A stretch of DNA of 56,826 nt from Reticulitermes lucifugus (GCA_026260175.1 JAKCWW010000579.1:25434-82259); one strand, 5' to 3'. Counted from the stretch's first letter, positions 34,001 through 46,210 are shown. A program made the numbers and translations. Notes: generated by a model not told the origin, from the letters alone.

Positions 34001-37000
34001 CGACTGCTTCTAGTATTAAAACTACCACTACCATTACTACTACTGCTGCTGCTGCTACTACTGTCCTAGCAGCCTACTACTACTACCACCGCTACTACTA
34101 CATCACTAACGCTACTACAACGTACGACCACCACCGCCGCCACCACCACCACCACCATGTCTGCCCCTCATAATTCATGTAGGCCTATATAAATTTCAAC
34201 CAGCAATTCTTTTTACTCATTATCGGAATCACCAGCTTTCCCATTCCTCACAAATTAATACATCTCGTGGTTGAGCGTTCCCATTCGAAAGGTCCCTCTT
34301 TCATATTTAACCCCAAGATTTGCTGCCCTGACCGTTATCCTGTGTTTTTCTCATTCTCTCGAGACAAAAGTAAATATTGTCGACTATTTAAAAGTATTCC
34401 GCCTTTGCTTACTTCCATATCTTTTCTAATTCATCTTTCACACCTGACACTACATATTTATCCTGATGACAAAAGTGTCCTTAAACAAACCTATCACTCA
34501 CTCGCATGCTAGTGAGGTAAGTTGATTTCATGCAGCACATACATCCTTGAACTTAAAACATCAGATGTGACCAATGAAGTCACTCCATGATACATTTCAT
34601 CCTTCAGTCAAATATGTTGACAGTGCTTAAGTGATGTTTGTAGCCAGACAACACACCCTGTACATGCATGTGGGATATTACTTTCAGGATACGTAGTTGC
34701 GCTCACCTGCAACGTGTAGGCCAGTGAAGAACAAAATCGCCAACTTCTTCATGAATTAAGATCCGACAAACAGCATGCGCGATTAGGACGATCAATCAGC
34801 AAGAGAGTGGCACTGGCATATTAATAATGCATACAGTTTTGCGCTCTGGGCAGATCAGAACATGTCACGTGATTCACGACTTACCACAGCTTCCAACGTC
34901 GCTCAGATTCCTCTTTTTGAAACGTAACAACAAACTGTGATTAACAATTAACAGAATGAGTCACACAGTCATGCAACGTTAACTTAGCTCACTGTACAAA
35001 AACGTTACAAACTGTTGTCTCTTCCGAGATTATAGCAGAAGATAACACAGAGCCTGTTGAAATTTCAGGAAAACTATCGCGGTTATCAAAAACACAATTG
35101 AATTTGGGACACAAATCTACGGAGAAAATATTTGTTACATTCTTTGCCTATACAAACGAATTTTCTCAATAACCTGCGAATATATGGAAAGACAGATAAT
35201 CCTAACCACAGGCCTAGCAAGATACTAACTTCTGGACTAACAATATGCCTACGCACTGACCAATGCTGATGTCTAGCGATGTAATGCTTTTTTTTTCCAA
35301 GGAAGGTGGACGCTACAGTATCGACTCGAGAAACCACTAATCCGTACTGCTACAATATTCTGCTCCTATCCATAACCGCCACCAACTCTGGTTGCTAACA
35401 TAAAGACAAAATAGCAAGCTTTGGCCTTTTATATGTAGAGGATTCTAGGGGCTCATATATACTTTTAGAGAACCTAGTCCTGTCACATTGATTTGTGTAT
35501 GTATGTATGTATGTATGTATGTATGATATACACATAATTTATGGTGATATCTTAAATTCCCAGAACGCTTTCCCCATTCTATAAATTTTCAGTTGCATAA
35601 AATTTAGATTTTCCAAAACATATGCCAGTATATAAATATGACAGTACAGCACCCAGTTTCCGCTTTGTACGTTTATACGCTGTATACGTCTTGTTAACTC
35701 GCCAACAATTAGTCTGCTCCATATGCCAACTTCAAGTGGACATGTCCTGTTCCTATACTGCAACTTCCAACATAATTTCTGCTGCCAGTATTATTAAAAC
35801 GGTTAGACAGCAGTGAGAAAATCCTTGATAATCATACAGAAGACCTTCCATTTGAGATCGAATCAAATTTTTCAGACGAAAAATGCTATAAACTGGCAGT
35901 ACTGGTCGTTACCAACCACTCCAGTTAAACTGTGGAACCTTCCTACAGCCTATCCAGACGCTCTTTGCTGCTGCTATTTGAGAACTAATTTGTTCTACAT
36001 TACATACACACTAAACAACAAAATGTTTCGAAATTTCATCTCATGATTAAAAACAAACACTGCTTGCCGAATTATAAACGTCTTTCATGCGATTCAGCAC
36101 ATAAGCCACTCGATATTGCGTGCGAAATACAAAGATGTATTATTTGTACAGTTGTCGCATGCAGTGTAGATAAGGGAGCGTCTAGAAGCAACACAATTTA
36201 TCGATAACAGTTGAATTACCTCTGTTATAACTTACGTTGCTTCGACAGAGGTCATCTGCAAGATTGCGTTGAAGGTCGATGAGAATTCTGACTTACCCGT
36301 TAGGAACAGTACGGCCCATACCACAAGATAAACTTTTCAATATAGAAGTACAATTCCTTCTTGCAAAATTATACGGAGGAAAGAAATTTGGAAACAAGCT
36401 CTCCACAGTGTGATTCCCTGCCAAAACGTACGTCGAAAATGTTACACAACTCATGTCCTGAGACGTTTAATTTTCGAGATACGTCACCGTCAAACGCAAA
36501 AGATACCTAATGATCAAACGATGGACGCCTCACAGGTACACGTACAATAAATAAAGAGTGCAACCGTCTGAAAACAGATGCGTGTTGCGCGAGTGGTCAT
36601 ATCGATTCAATTAATCGCCAAGAAGTATATCGAGGACCCTCGATTGGAATGATCCAAATTCCCGCAGGATATCACGTGAGTTTCAACACAGCTCTCGTTC
36701 CACAGCTGCAATTATGGCACCAATATTGGCTACTGTACGCCTAGTCCGTCGGTAACCCGTACTCACAAGTACAGAGTTTTCATGTCTCACGGAGACGCTG
36801 CAGCACTCGTCTGAATACATTAACGTCTGCTAACGTAGCGCATATTTCCGTGCATGAGTGCCAAATCGAGTACTACGGGTACCGTGGGTTAAGAGCATGT
36901 CACACTATTCGTCGTGTGTGTATTCCATCATCATATGAACCCTGCTCTGCACTGTGTATGGGTCAGTACACACAACAAGGTGCTACAGCGTTCTGACGAA

Positions 37001-37981
37001 AAACACTGCTGAGAAGTGTGCGACGGCATTTGATGGTGACTCTCAGGACGTACTTTGTGTAATATTTGAAATTTATCCTTCTAACGAGGCAACACACTAC
37101 GGAAAGCTTATGCACGAATTTCTTTGCACCCTGTATACTTAGTATTCTCTGTAATATACGACTTAAAAAAATACCATTTCGTTGGAAATGATGATTAAAC
37201 CCACAAAATGATACCAATCACCTCCATGTAATGCCGACGTTTAGAATGCATGGCTTCTACATCCATTCTGCCAAAGTCTGCTTATTCTTCGCGCAGCCCG
37301 TAAGCGCAGAAGGAATTCCACGTTTTTTTTTACAACGCGGTAGACCAAATTAAGTTACGTTGCGTCACAAATGCTGTCGAATTTTAAAAAATAACCACAA
37401 ATAGACAATCGGGTGCCAGTCTCTGTATGACGAATAAACGAAATTCGCCACGAATTCACTGCACAGCATGATGAATTTGGCTTCTGCATGCAAGGTATTT
37501 GACTGCCTTTCTTTCTATTTAGTCGCACCTGATTATAAACCTTAAGGATCCAAACATGTAGCATTTTATAAAGGCAAATAGTTTTTATAATAAAATACAT
37601 TTGTGTTGAATAAAACTGTCTTTATTATTTAATGCCTGCAGCCTATGGGAACCGAGTATTTCCACATCTTCCGAAAATTAAAAAAAAATAACTTCTTAAC
37701 TAGTCGGTGTAATCACATTCTTTAATACAGGCAACTGTATTTTGTTCCAGTACTTAACGCTTCTGAACTGTTTGTTCTAACGGAAGACCTGGACTTAGCC
37801 ACAGTGTAAGTTCAGCCTTTTATCTGTCAGGATCTAAAAGCCCGAATGTATGTTCAACTTTTTGTCTGTCAGAATCTGAGAACTGAACTGAACAGGATTA
37901 AAGTGAAGTCGGTGTAACATAGGATTGCTTTTAGAAGTACACAGTGAAATTAAACGCAACAGTAACCACTTCACATTTTGG
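31051..37981. other. Long unassigned stretch with simple repeats
   Basis: Nearly 7 kb with no recognisable gene. It has a diverged (CTA/CTG/CAC)n trinucleotide tract at 34019-34158 and a (TATG)n run at 35497-35524. A short inverted repeat around 32767-32823 has arms GAAATAGCACATATA and TATATATGCTATTTC. GATCG-rich short repeats occur at about 32070-32125. A plus frame at 33223-33420 is hydrophobic and repeat-like but was not identified. Confidence 0.45.
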
Positions 37982-37989
37982 CCTAGAGG

Positions 37990-38250
37990 CCTGCAGAGCC
38001 GGAACAGCGTGGTCGGTACAGAGACTAGGCTACAAGCTGCGTGAGTCCATTCCCGACAAAGGCAAGAGATTTTTCTCTTCTCCGCCACATCCAGACCGGC
38101 TCTGGGGCTCACCCCGCCTCGTATTCAATGGGTACCGGGCACCCTTTGCCCGGGGTTAAAGCAGCGGAAGCGTGAAGCTGACCACTCACCTCCACCCAGT
38201 GCCGAACTTACGAATGAGTGAAGCTATACCTCTACTCAGCCACATACTTT
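37990..38250 (+). mobile_element. SINE family A, near full-length
   Basis: The head is GGAACAGCGTGGTCGGTACA and the diverged B-box region GTGAGTCCATTCCCGAC. The body has CAGACCGGCTCTGGGGCTCA, GGTACCGGGCACCC, AGCGTGAAGCTGACCACTCA, and the end CGAATGAGTGAAGCTATACC with TCTACTC. The boundaries are approximate. Confidence 0.75.
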
Positions 38251-40648
38251 ACCCTTTACTTTTACCTACAAACACTAGATACAACGTAACTGGATCAGCG
38301 TTTGTGTCTGCTTAGTATCAGAAATGACACAAGAGCTTTGTCCCGTTAAAAATTAAAGCTGCGTGGCTCAAGCAGTAACGCTTCTGCTGTGTACTCGTGA
38401 AGGCCCCGTTCGTGTCTCGGCTAGAACTCCCGATTATCCTCAGGTTTTTTTGTTTTGTTTTCCTCAGTCCTTTCAGGCAAATAAATATCGGAATACTAGA
38501 TGTTCAAATTAAGCCATTATCAATTCCCTTCACATGCTTTGTAATTCCTTATTCCATCACTATCCTACTACGTGACGCTATATAGTTTCGGGCTGCATCG
38601 TTAAATAGACCGTAGTGACTTACAATGTTAGGCATATCTGTTCACAACTACATAACCTCTTCATTCCCCTAATTATTTTATATGACCAAGAGATACAGAG
38701 TTGTAAAAAATAGTTACATGTTGCATGAATTTGCGGGTATTTTGGTCCTGTCGCCGTAACTGTAAGCATCTCTCGACGTCTCTGTCTACAGTAAGTACGA
38801 ACTTGACATTTAACGGTAAAGTTTTAGTGTAGCTCAACTGACAGTCACCTTCAAATAATTAAAAGCTTCTGATGGCTCATTAGCAATACGTTAGAAGGTA
38901 CTTAAACAGAGACTTCTTTCAATCTGAAGCACCACGGCTAATGACAGAGGAACAACATTAAGTGACATCACTGATATAGTAGTCGTTATTAACACTGCTG
39001 CTACTACGTATACTACTACCACCATTATCACTATTGCCACTGATACGACTACTAGTACCAGTAGTAGTAGTAGTAGTAGTACATATACATCCACTTCTTT
39101 AAAGAAATGAGTAGCCCCTACATTCTAATCCTAAGTATTTCATCTGGTACTCGTATGGTGCCGAAAGGTATAAAATGGCAGACAGGAAAGTACGGAAGGG
39201 AATGGTGATTTCTAAGAAATTATGCAGCAATTTGTACTCATACCTTTCCTCAGTAAGTGTTTCTTCGTACCAAATCGGAGTCAATGTTGGGCTGCATATA
39301 TTTCTTCCATTAACAAAGAACTCAACTTCATCCAAAACTTAACAAATTAGCGGAATACTGTTCTTGTCTATCAAACTTGAGGCGAGAAAAATAATTTAAG
39401 CGACGACTTCCAAAATATGTGGTTAACAGGCAAATCACATGGACTAATATTACAGCGAACTTCTGATATCGTGGGTTCTAACCTTGAAAAAGACACAGGC
39501 CTAAATGTATATTCTGCTGTGTTGTCTTAGACGGGTAGGATACTTTGAAACCGGCTATTTGTCTCTCGCCCAAAGCGTTGTAAAAAGTACAAAGTAATAC
39601 TCATTACTTCAAACAATTTGAACTCCAAACACAACGGGATGTACAGCATCAGTTGTAAAGAGTAAATTAAGTAAAGTATTTATACTAGTATACAGGCTAG
39701 TATTAACTAAGAAATTATATGGAAGGGGTAATTTGACGTGCGCAGCACGTACAAATGTGCGTGCGAGCGTGGTGCCTGCGTTGGTGAGTGCGTGCTTAGA
39801 AGAGTTGTAACCAGTATCTCCTTATAGAACGCAAGACGAACCCTTGCATGTCAGAAGGTTCCCTGACATCAAGACCTCTCTTGCACATTACTCTCTGGCA
39901 TTTGTTGGTACCTGCATATTTGCCTGATTTGTGGTGTGTACAAAGCTTTCTTATCAGCAATGTTCGGATATCTCCTGTTAGCAACAGTGAGAGGGAGGTT
40001 GAATTTACACGAAATGTCTTCATAATTTCACGTCAAAATAGGCTTCAACTATTTCCGTCTGACGTTTATGTTGGCACCGTTATTAGGATGTAGCGGAGTG
40101 TTGAGGTATTTGCCTCAATTAATGTCTTCATCTTTAATTTAAAACTTTTGATATTGCTGTAAACAAATTTCAGTATTCGGCAGATCAAACGATCGAATTA
40201 CGAAGACATTTTAATGTAGCTATTTGTGGCTCTTGATAGCTGCTACAGACAAATTCCGTTCTATTACACAATTCAGGCACTGTTCGCAATCCTTGTAAAC
40301 CTAATCACAATTAAAAGTTCTCTTGTACAATGTACAAAGTCATGTGAATCAAAACGCAATACATTCAGTGTACAGAGATGACATGGTTTGTCACCTGGTG
40401 ACTGCGAGGCACTTGAATAATTTATATAAGGCCCCCGTATTTAGAAACATTCTGGATTTTAGGGAATAGACATGCCTCATTTCTCTCATCGAACTCTGAA
40501 GTATCAATACAAAAATTCAATGAAGCCTACATAAGCACGTCTAATGGCAAAGCCTTAGTACGAAAACCTGCAGTAGGTAGGTCTATCATTCACCAAATAC
40601 TGGGAAGCACTGAACGACGCCTGCATTCCTTCGTACCAACGTACTTTA
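38251..40648. other. Unassigned sequence
   Basis: No gene recognised. A tRNA-like trace (GCTGCGTGGCTCAAGCAGTA) occurs near 38360. An (AGT)n run lies at 39058-39081, and a GC/GT-rich patch at 39738-39795. Confidence 0.4.
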
Positions 40649-40656
40649 ATCTAGGC

Positions 40657-41130
40657 CAGTGGAATTCAACCTTTTTTTGTTCGGTACCCCCAGATATAAT
40701 TTCTCTTCAACTTTGTACCCCTAAAATTGTTGGTGCATAATTCAAGTTATACATAGTCTATAATCTACATCTGAAATAAGTTAAATAAANNNNNNNNNNN
40801 NNNNNNNNNNNNNNNNNNNNNNNNNNNNNNNNNNNNNNNNNNNNNNNNNNNNNNNNNNNNNNNNNNNNNNNNNNNNNNNNNNNNNNNNNNNNNNNNNNNN
40901 NNNNNNNNNNNNNNNNNNNNNNNNNNNNNNNNNNNNNNNNNNNNNNNNNNNNNNNNNNNNNNNNNNNNNNNNNNNNNNNNNNNNNNNNNNNNNNNNNNNN
41001 NNNNNNNNNNNNNNNNNNNNNNNNNNNNNNNNNNNNNNNNNNNNNNNNNNNNNNNNNNNNNNNNNNNNNNNNNCCTAAGATGTCTTCGCGTACCCCCGGG
41101 GGTACGCGTACCCCAGGTTGAATACCACTG
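40657..41130. mobile_element. hAT-type MITE interrupted by gap
   Basis: The left end is CAGTGGAATTCAACCTTTTT and the right end, reversed, CAGTGGTATTCAACCTGGGG. Perfect 8-bp duplications ATCTAGGC flank it (40649-40656 and 41131-41138). The CAGTGGT...CAACC ends and 8-bp duplication are typical of hAT elements. The inner 284 bp are N. Confidence 0.88.
40790..41073. other. Assembly gap (284 N)
   Basis: Run of N inside the hAT-type element. The true gap length is not known from the sequence. Confidence 1.
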
Positions 41131-41138
41131 ATCTAGGC

Positions 41139-41770
41139 CTCATGGTGTGGCTAGCAAGAGGTATAAAATAATACTTACAAAGTTTAACGGCCTCATTTCC
41201 ACTTGTTGGCCTACATAATACTACTTTAAATTTGCCCTGTAAGTCACAGAAGTTTCGCATTTTCGCCATATTTAAGATAAATCCCCAGACAGACTTTCAC
41301 GTAAGCCTACACCATTTCAAAATCCTAAAACAGTATGCTTAGTGGTGGCACCGGTACTGCCGTTAACACAGGAACGGGCACAAGCACAATCGTCACGTTG
41401 ACAGTAACAATATAGAGTACACAAGTTAGTGCGATATCAAAGCAATATGCCAAATAATTGGAACTGGATGCAATTACATGCAAAGACAGATAAGTACGGG
41501 GAAAATGAGAGAAAACAGATCTTTAGTTCCATAACGCGATGTGAAGAAAGAGTACGAGAAAGAAATGTATATACTATGTTGTACATTTTTCTGAATGAGA
41601 TACACGGGACAGTATGATTTAAATTGGGAATCTGGAAATTGAGAGGTATGAAGAGTAGAAAGGCTAGAAAAGGGTACACATACTGCTGAAAGTAGAGACA
41701 CAAAGAGGGACAAAAACGTTTCTCAACAATAAATGGTTTAAAAAACGAAGAAACAGTGTACAAAGAAACA
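41139..41770. other. Unassigned sequence
   Basis: Purine-rich toward its right half, with no recognised feature. Confidence 0.4.
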
Positions 41771-41935
41771 CAGTTGAACCCCGTTATAACGACATAGGCT
41801 TATGCGACACCTCGCCTATAGAGTCAGATTTTCTGTGGTACGAATTCATCACTCTTAACCATGACATTATACTCCTCGGTTATAACGACACAAAATATTC
41901 AGTCCCTTTCATGACGTTATAACCGAGTTCGACTG
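41771..41935. mobile_element. pogo-type MITE, copy 1
   Basis: This 165-bp element starts CAGTTGAACCCCGTTATAAC and ends, reversed, CAGTCGAACTCGGTTATAAC. It is flanked by CA on both sides, where TA is expected. CAGTNGAACC ends are found in pogo/Tigger-type elements. A related copy in opposite orientation lies at 46211-46395. Confidence 0.82.
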
Positions 41936-43230
41936 CAACTAGTTGTTGCACGGTAATATGGAACCCTAACAACTACGAACAATTTTATGTAAGACGAAAC
42001 GCAAACGGAGAAACTAAGTGAAAAACAAAAATTTCACAGTTTAGAGGAGAAAGGAGAAGAAGCATGGTAGAGACGCTTTATTTTATATAGCAATACAGAT
42101 TACAAGAGAACTTTATACGTATAGAATAAATAGCATAAGACAAACGACAGATATCAGTAAGTAAACACAATGGATGTGTACTGATAACAACCTGGTGTCT
42201 GGAGAAACATCCAAAGAAAAATTACTCGAGCCTCAACAAATAAATATTTGATTTTAAATGTTGCTGGTTTCCAATGTCATCAAGAAATTCATACTAAGTT
42301 TCACAAAACTGTGTATATCTTATCCGTTAGTTTTTCCAGATTTAATGGGGAGACAACATAAACGCACCGTCTCTATATCGCACACAATCCGGGCACGTAT
42401 AACTGACTAAGAACGAGGCAGACTGGTGCTTCTCCTGTTTGTAGTCTTCTGCATATTCCGTAGAAACAAACGAAATATTCTGCTAACAGAATAATATTTT
42501 GCAAGAAGAAATAAGACGGTGAGGTTATAATAAAAATACCAACGTACCCTAGGCCTTTGGGGGATCGGCGGGGGGGGGGTGAGGGTTTTGGAGATACAGT
42601 AGACACTCATAAATTTACAGAAATTCTGTCCGCGGTTGAATGTTATGTACTTGATCTGACTTGTCCAAAAACGGGGGACATAAAGTTGAAATCGCAGCTG
42701 GAGCCGACTGTACATACATTCAGCCCTACTCAGTCACATCGGAAGATTTCCTAGGAATACGTTAAACAGACCACGCCTACTTCCTCCTCAGTTAGTATCG
42801 ACGTCCTCTCATATCTTTCAGTCTTATAGTACTAGCAATCTGAAGTTACAGCGTCAGTGATAAACGTTGCAAAGAATTCACTTCCATGTAAGCTATGTAG
42901 GCCGGTCTGGGTGCAAAATTCAGTAAATGGCGAAAGTAAAATGATATCCTCAAATAACTAGCTGTTCGTACCAGAATTCAATGCACTGCTGATCTGACAA
43001 GCACCCATCGAGAGGCACGAGCTGAGCCCCACACTGCCGCCTGAAACACGCCGTCGAACTCCGCGATGCTCCACGACGGGTCCGGCCGTTAAGATTTTAG
43101 TACGTTTGTTCGGCGAATAACGTAATATAACGTAATTACAAATTAGAAGTTTTCGCCTTATCTGCTAACATTTTATCGGGTAATTTGTATGAAGCGAAAA
43201 ACTAGTCAGCTTAAGTTTTTAATTAATATT
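41936..43230. other. Unassigned sequence
   Basis: No gene recognised. A poly-G run occurs at 42568-42577. Confidence 0.4.
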
Positions 43231-43408
43231 TAATTAATACATCAACCAACTTATGCACTTAATAAAACACATTTAGAAGCAATTATAAAACTCCTACATG
43301 TTTCGGCACCGGGGTGCCATCATCAGGGAGTTATTCAAAACAAAGGAGTTTTATACTTGCTTCTAAATGTATTTTATTAGGTGCATAAGTTGGTTGTTGT
43401 ATTAATTA
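43231..43408. repeat. 64-bp inverted repeat around a hammerhead motif
   Basis: Arms 43231-43294 and 43345-43408 are both 64 bp and near-identical in inverted orientation (GGAGTTTTATA, then CTTCTAAATGT, TTTTATTA, GTGCATAAGTTGGTTG). The left, minus-oriented copy continues upstream into a hammerhead motif; the right copy starts exactly at the base that follows the predicted cleavage site. Confidence 0.9.
43289..43332 (-). ncRNA. Hammerhead-like ribozyme motif 4 (best preserved)
   Basis: On the minus strand: stem I AACUCC/GGAGUU (six pairs), CUGAUGA, one extra U, stem II GGCAC/GUGCC with loop CCCG, and GAAA. A two-pair stem III (AC/GU, loop AU) and cleavage triplet GUA follow. The scissile bond lies between 43295 and 43294. 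All catalytic-core boxes are present. Very short stem III is typical of hammerheads reported in Penelope-like elements, which may act as dimers. Confidence 0.75.
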
Positions 43409-43696
43409 CAAGACTATGCACTGTATGAATAACATAATATTGTAATAACGGCTTAAGAGTTATAGCTTGGAAGACCTCTCTAATGATTGTACCGATTTAG
43501 CTGAGATATGCTGTGATGATGATGGATTTGTACGACTCTGCCTGGCGACCTTCTACTTCATCAGAATATAGGCCTAACTGTGCGGTGCGGAGGTATCTTA
43601 TTTTAACAATCGGAATACTAAGCAACGAGACGGATGCGCTGTGGCTGTCTTGGTAAACGTACAAGGTAAAGCCGTCGCTATGCAAGACACGAAGAC

Positions 43697-43815
43697 GCGG
43701 GGGAGTGGAGATACAGCTCCGTCCAGTCTTAACGGTGACACGAGATGGTGATGAGTTGTCAGCTTCACGCCCAGGCCGTCTTACCCCCGGGAAACAGCTC
43801 ACCGTGCCCATTGAA
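43697..43815 (-). mobile_element. SINE family A, 3' fragment, reversed
   Basis: GGGGAGTGGAGATACAGCTC, CAGTCTTAACGG, GAGTTGTCAGCTTCACGCCC and ACCCCCGGGAAACAGCTCAC follow the reversed family A tail and body. The tRNA-like head is absent. Confidence 0.65.
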
Positions 43816-43933
43816 TTAAACTCATTCACATTTCACATAGCGCAATCCACAACTGCCTCCATTAGCCATGAATCATAGTACTGAGACGATTAAGTAACAA
43901 AGCTGAAACATAAGGCGTACAGTTAACACTCAC

Positions 43934-44024
43934 CTCTAGGTCTACTGAACGACTTCATCGTCTTAATTCCCATAACGGAGTAACTTTCCCAGTCTATATA
44001 CATGTGTAGCGGTGATATTGGTGA
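43934..44024 (-). CDS. Candidate upstream exon of the pointed-like gene
   Basis: On the minus strand a polypyrimidine acceptor (TTATTTCTTCTAG) precedes 44024, and a strong donor (CTAGAG|GTGAGT) follows 43934. The 91-nt exon is open in a frame reading SPISPLHMYIDWESY, SVMGIKTMKSFSRPR, with one base (G) left over. Joined to the AT at the start of the PNT exon, that G makes an Asp codon before IPTQVPP, where ETS1 has an Asp (ECADVPLLTP). Met at codons 8 and 18 (positions 44003 and 43973) could start translation; the second has G at -3 and G at +4. I do not recognise the peptide itself, so this is an inference from splice signals and phase. Confidence 0.55.
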
Positions 44025-44587
44025 CTAGAAGAAATAACACTGTCTTACGATATCAAACACTTTCCATCGCAGCTACTCTTCATTGTGTCTCGTCAACAAA
44101 AACAACAACAACCACTTTTAACAAAAAAAAACGTTAACCATGACAGTAAATATTCAATTACTGGCTCGGTGACTGAGATCTGATGAAGACAAACACATGG
44201 AGATCACAGATAATTTCAATTATTAACACTGAGATCGTGGAAACAGAATCTTGTTTTCAGGTTGTTTATTATCACATTCTAACACTGCAGCTAAAATTCA
44301 ACGCAATATACGCCTACATCAACGAGAAGATTGTTCAACATGTAACTTCAGTCACACAGTCAAACAGGAAAGCACACCACCATAAATAAAACACATTCAC
44401 CGTTAGTTTAAACGTCCTTACAGAGTGTCTGCACGTAATAGTCCGAAAACAACATACCATACATTCGTTTATCGCTTTATCCCATGCTGACCACACTTCG
44501 GCTCGTGGAGTAAATGGGTAAAAACGCTCAATGAATCGCAGAGTTCACGTTTACTGTGGCGGCATTCTGCTTGTCACTGTAATGATG

Positions 44588-44837
44588 AAGACGACCGACA
44601 GATGACGGCACTGAGACATGGTTGACACCTGTTGACCATGGGTCCTGCGCCCAGAATCACCCCTGTAATCTGCACGGAGCAGACCTCGGTACAAGACTAA
44701 TGATGGCTTACAGCCCATGCCAGAGCAGCTACACCCTCTTCCCCTCCCTCCAACCCCCGCCACAAGCACCGTCAGGCAACAGCAACAACTCCCAGCTACT
44801 TTCAAGTCGGACTACTACACACTCTGCCAGTTTATGA
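44588..44837 (+). other. GC-rich coding-like island, unassigned
   Basis: The stretch is GC-rich against the AT-rich surroundings and open in one frame on each strand. The plus frame includes AYSPCQSSYTLFPSLQPPP followed by QAPSGNSNNSQLL, low-complexity composition seen in regulatory proteins. The minus frame (44805-44551) includes a Cys/Val/Gly-rich start. Convincing splice sites are lacking on both strands. It might be an unrecognised exon, a CpG-type regulatory patch or chance. Confidence 0.25.
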
Positions 44838-45025
44838 ATGAATAGCCTCGTCACAGGGTCTCTACTATACAGTTCCGCTAGGTCTCGCCCTCGGGGGAAC
44901 CCGGTTTTCTTACAGGGTTCACTTTTTCATCTTCCTTTTACCCCCGCGCCCTTCAACAAACCATCATTTTACACACATCCAAGAGTATAACAAGATGTTA
45001 AATGGAAAACTGGCACAAACAAAAC

Positions 45026-45052
45026 TCGCGCGCGCGCACACACACACACACA
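45026..45052. repeat. (CG)n(CA)n dinucleotide run
   Basis: CGCGCGCGCG passing into CACACACACACACACA; alternating purine-pyrimidine. Confidence 0.9.
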
Positions 45053-45149
45053 GACAAAACTCTGAATTTGAAACATTTTATGTAACACTCCAAGGCACAC
45101 ATTATTTCATCAGAAATTATAATTAAAGGAGACTCAAGCTAGGAAAAGA

Positions 45150-45330
45150 AGGTTTCAACAAGAAGGACGAAAATTATACTCGCTGGAAATTGGTGAGAAA
45201 CGATACTGATAGGCCGAACTGAGATATAGCCTTCACTCAGAAAACGCTTCGAGATTACCAACGGAAATGGCTACTAAACGCACAGCGAATGGCTTGCAGA
45301 TTTCTAGACGAATTTCGTATTTGCACCGTA
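45150..45330 (+). pseudogene. Possible LINE tail fragment
   Basis: The plus strand encodes TLRDYQRKWLLNAQRMACRF, similar in layout to YxRKWxEHxxRMxxxRIP segments near the C-terminus of LINE ORF2 proteins. The following RPRRRW motif is not visible, so support is modest. An (AGT)n microsatellite follows at 45418-45452. Confidence 0.35.
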
Positions 45331-45452
45331 AATGAAGTCCTAGTAGTACCGGTTGGCTTAGAACTAACTGCACCTAGACCTGGCCATGAAGCATCAGCAT
45401 CACCATCAGTAGTATTAGTAGCAGTACTACAGTAGTAGTAGTAGTAGTAGTC

Positions 45453-46210
45453 TTAGCAGCAGCGTATTCGGTTATTTAATTACGCTGCACCAACATTTCA
45501 GAAAAAAGTAAAATATGAATATAACAAAGTAATGAGTGGGAATTTGTCGAAGCAGGCCTTACCTAGTGAAAAAATACAGCGTTCTAGTAACATCTAACTT
45601 AAATATTCGCATTAAGCTTCTCGATAGGAATATGATTGTATTATAATTTGTTACTCAGACTTTTAATTAGATTACTAGCTATATTTGTGGGAAGACATAC
45701 TGCCGGTGCCCTGACATTGTATTTACGAATGTCGGGTGTTTTAGCTGCGTGTATCTTGCTGGTGCAAACTGTAAGGCTCACACTTCTGTGCTGCCTGAAG
45801 ATGTGACAGTTTATTGTGTGGATATCAACACCTTAAAGTTCTGGTCAGCCACATACGCTGGCAGTAGACGTAACTTGGGGGGTGCAATGGGGAACATACC
45901 CTCCCGATATTTTGTGTACCTAAGAATAGTTATTTTGGATACTCAGGTGAAGAGGGGCAAATAAAAAATGTTTTCTAAACGATTATTTGGGTGATGTAAA
46001 GACAGGAAAAAAATGGAAAGCCCGCGTCTGACTGCTTCGTAAATTAAAGTTCCTAATACCCAAGGTCGATTTTGAGCCCCCCAATGCTATTAGCTAAATT
46101 ACACCTATGACCTACGTAATATAGCCGGTGCAACTACTTACTCAGCAAGAAATCCAGACTCCTGCCATTCAGTATGGAAAACAGCCTACTGGTTTTCATA
46201 CTCTGAACTA
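45453..46210. other. Unassigned sequence
   Basis: No gene recognised. A CCTGAAGATGTGACAG string at 45796 recalls the ribozyme-like modules, but no CGAAAC box follows. Confidence 0.4.

Noticed and set aside
34019..34158. CRISPR-like or tandem array
   Set aside because: It is a diverged trinucleotide microsatellite; no repeat-spacer organisation exists anywhere in the window.
36260..36345. An exon ending at a strong minus-strand donor (AACGG|GTAAGT)
   Set aside because: No suitable acceptor or conserved peptide upstream; the donor-like site alone is expected by chance.
45749..45964. A further ribozyme-like module at CCTGAAGATGTGACAG
   Set aside because: No CGAAAC box or hairpin follows at the expected distance.
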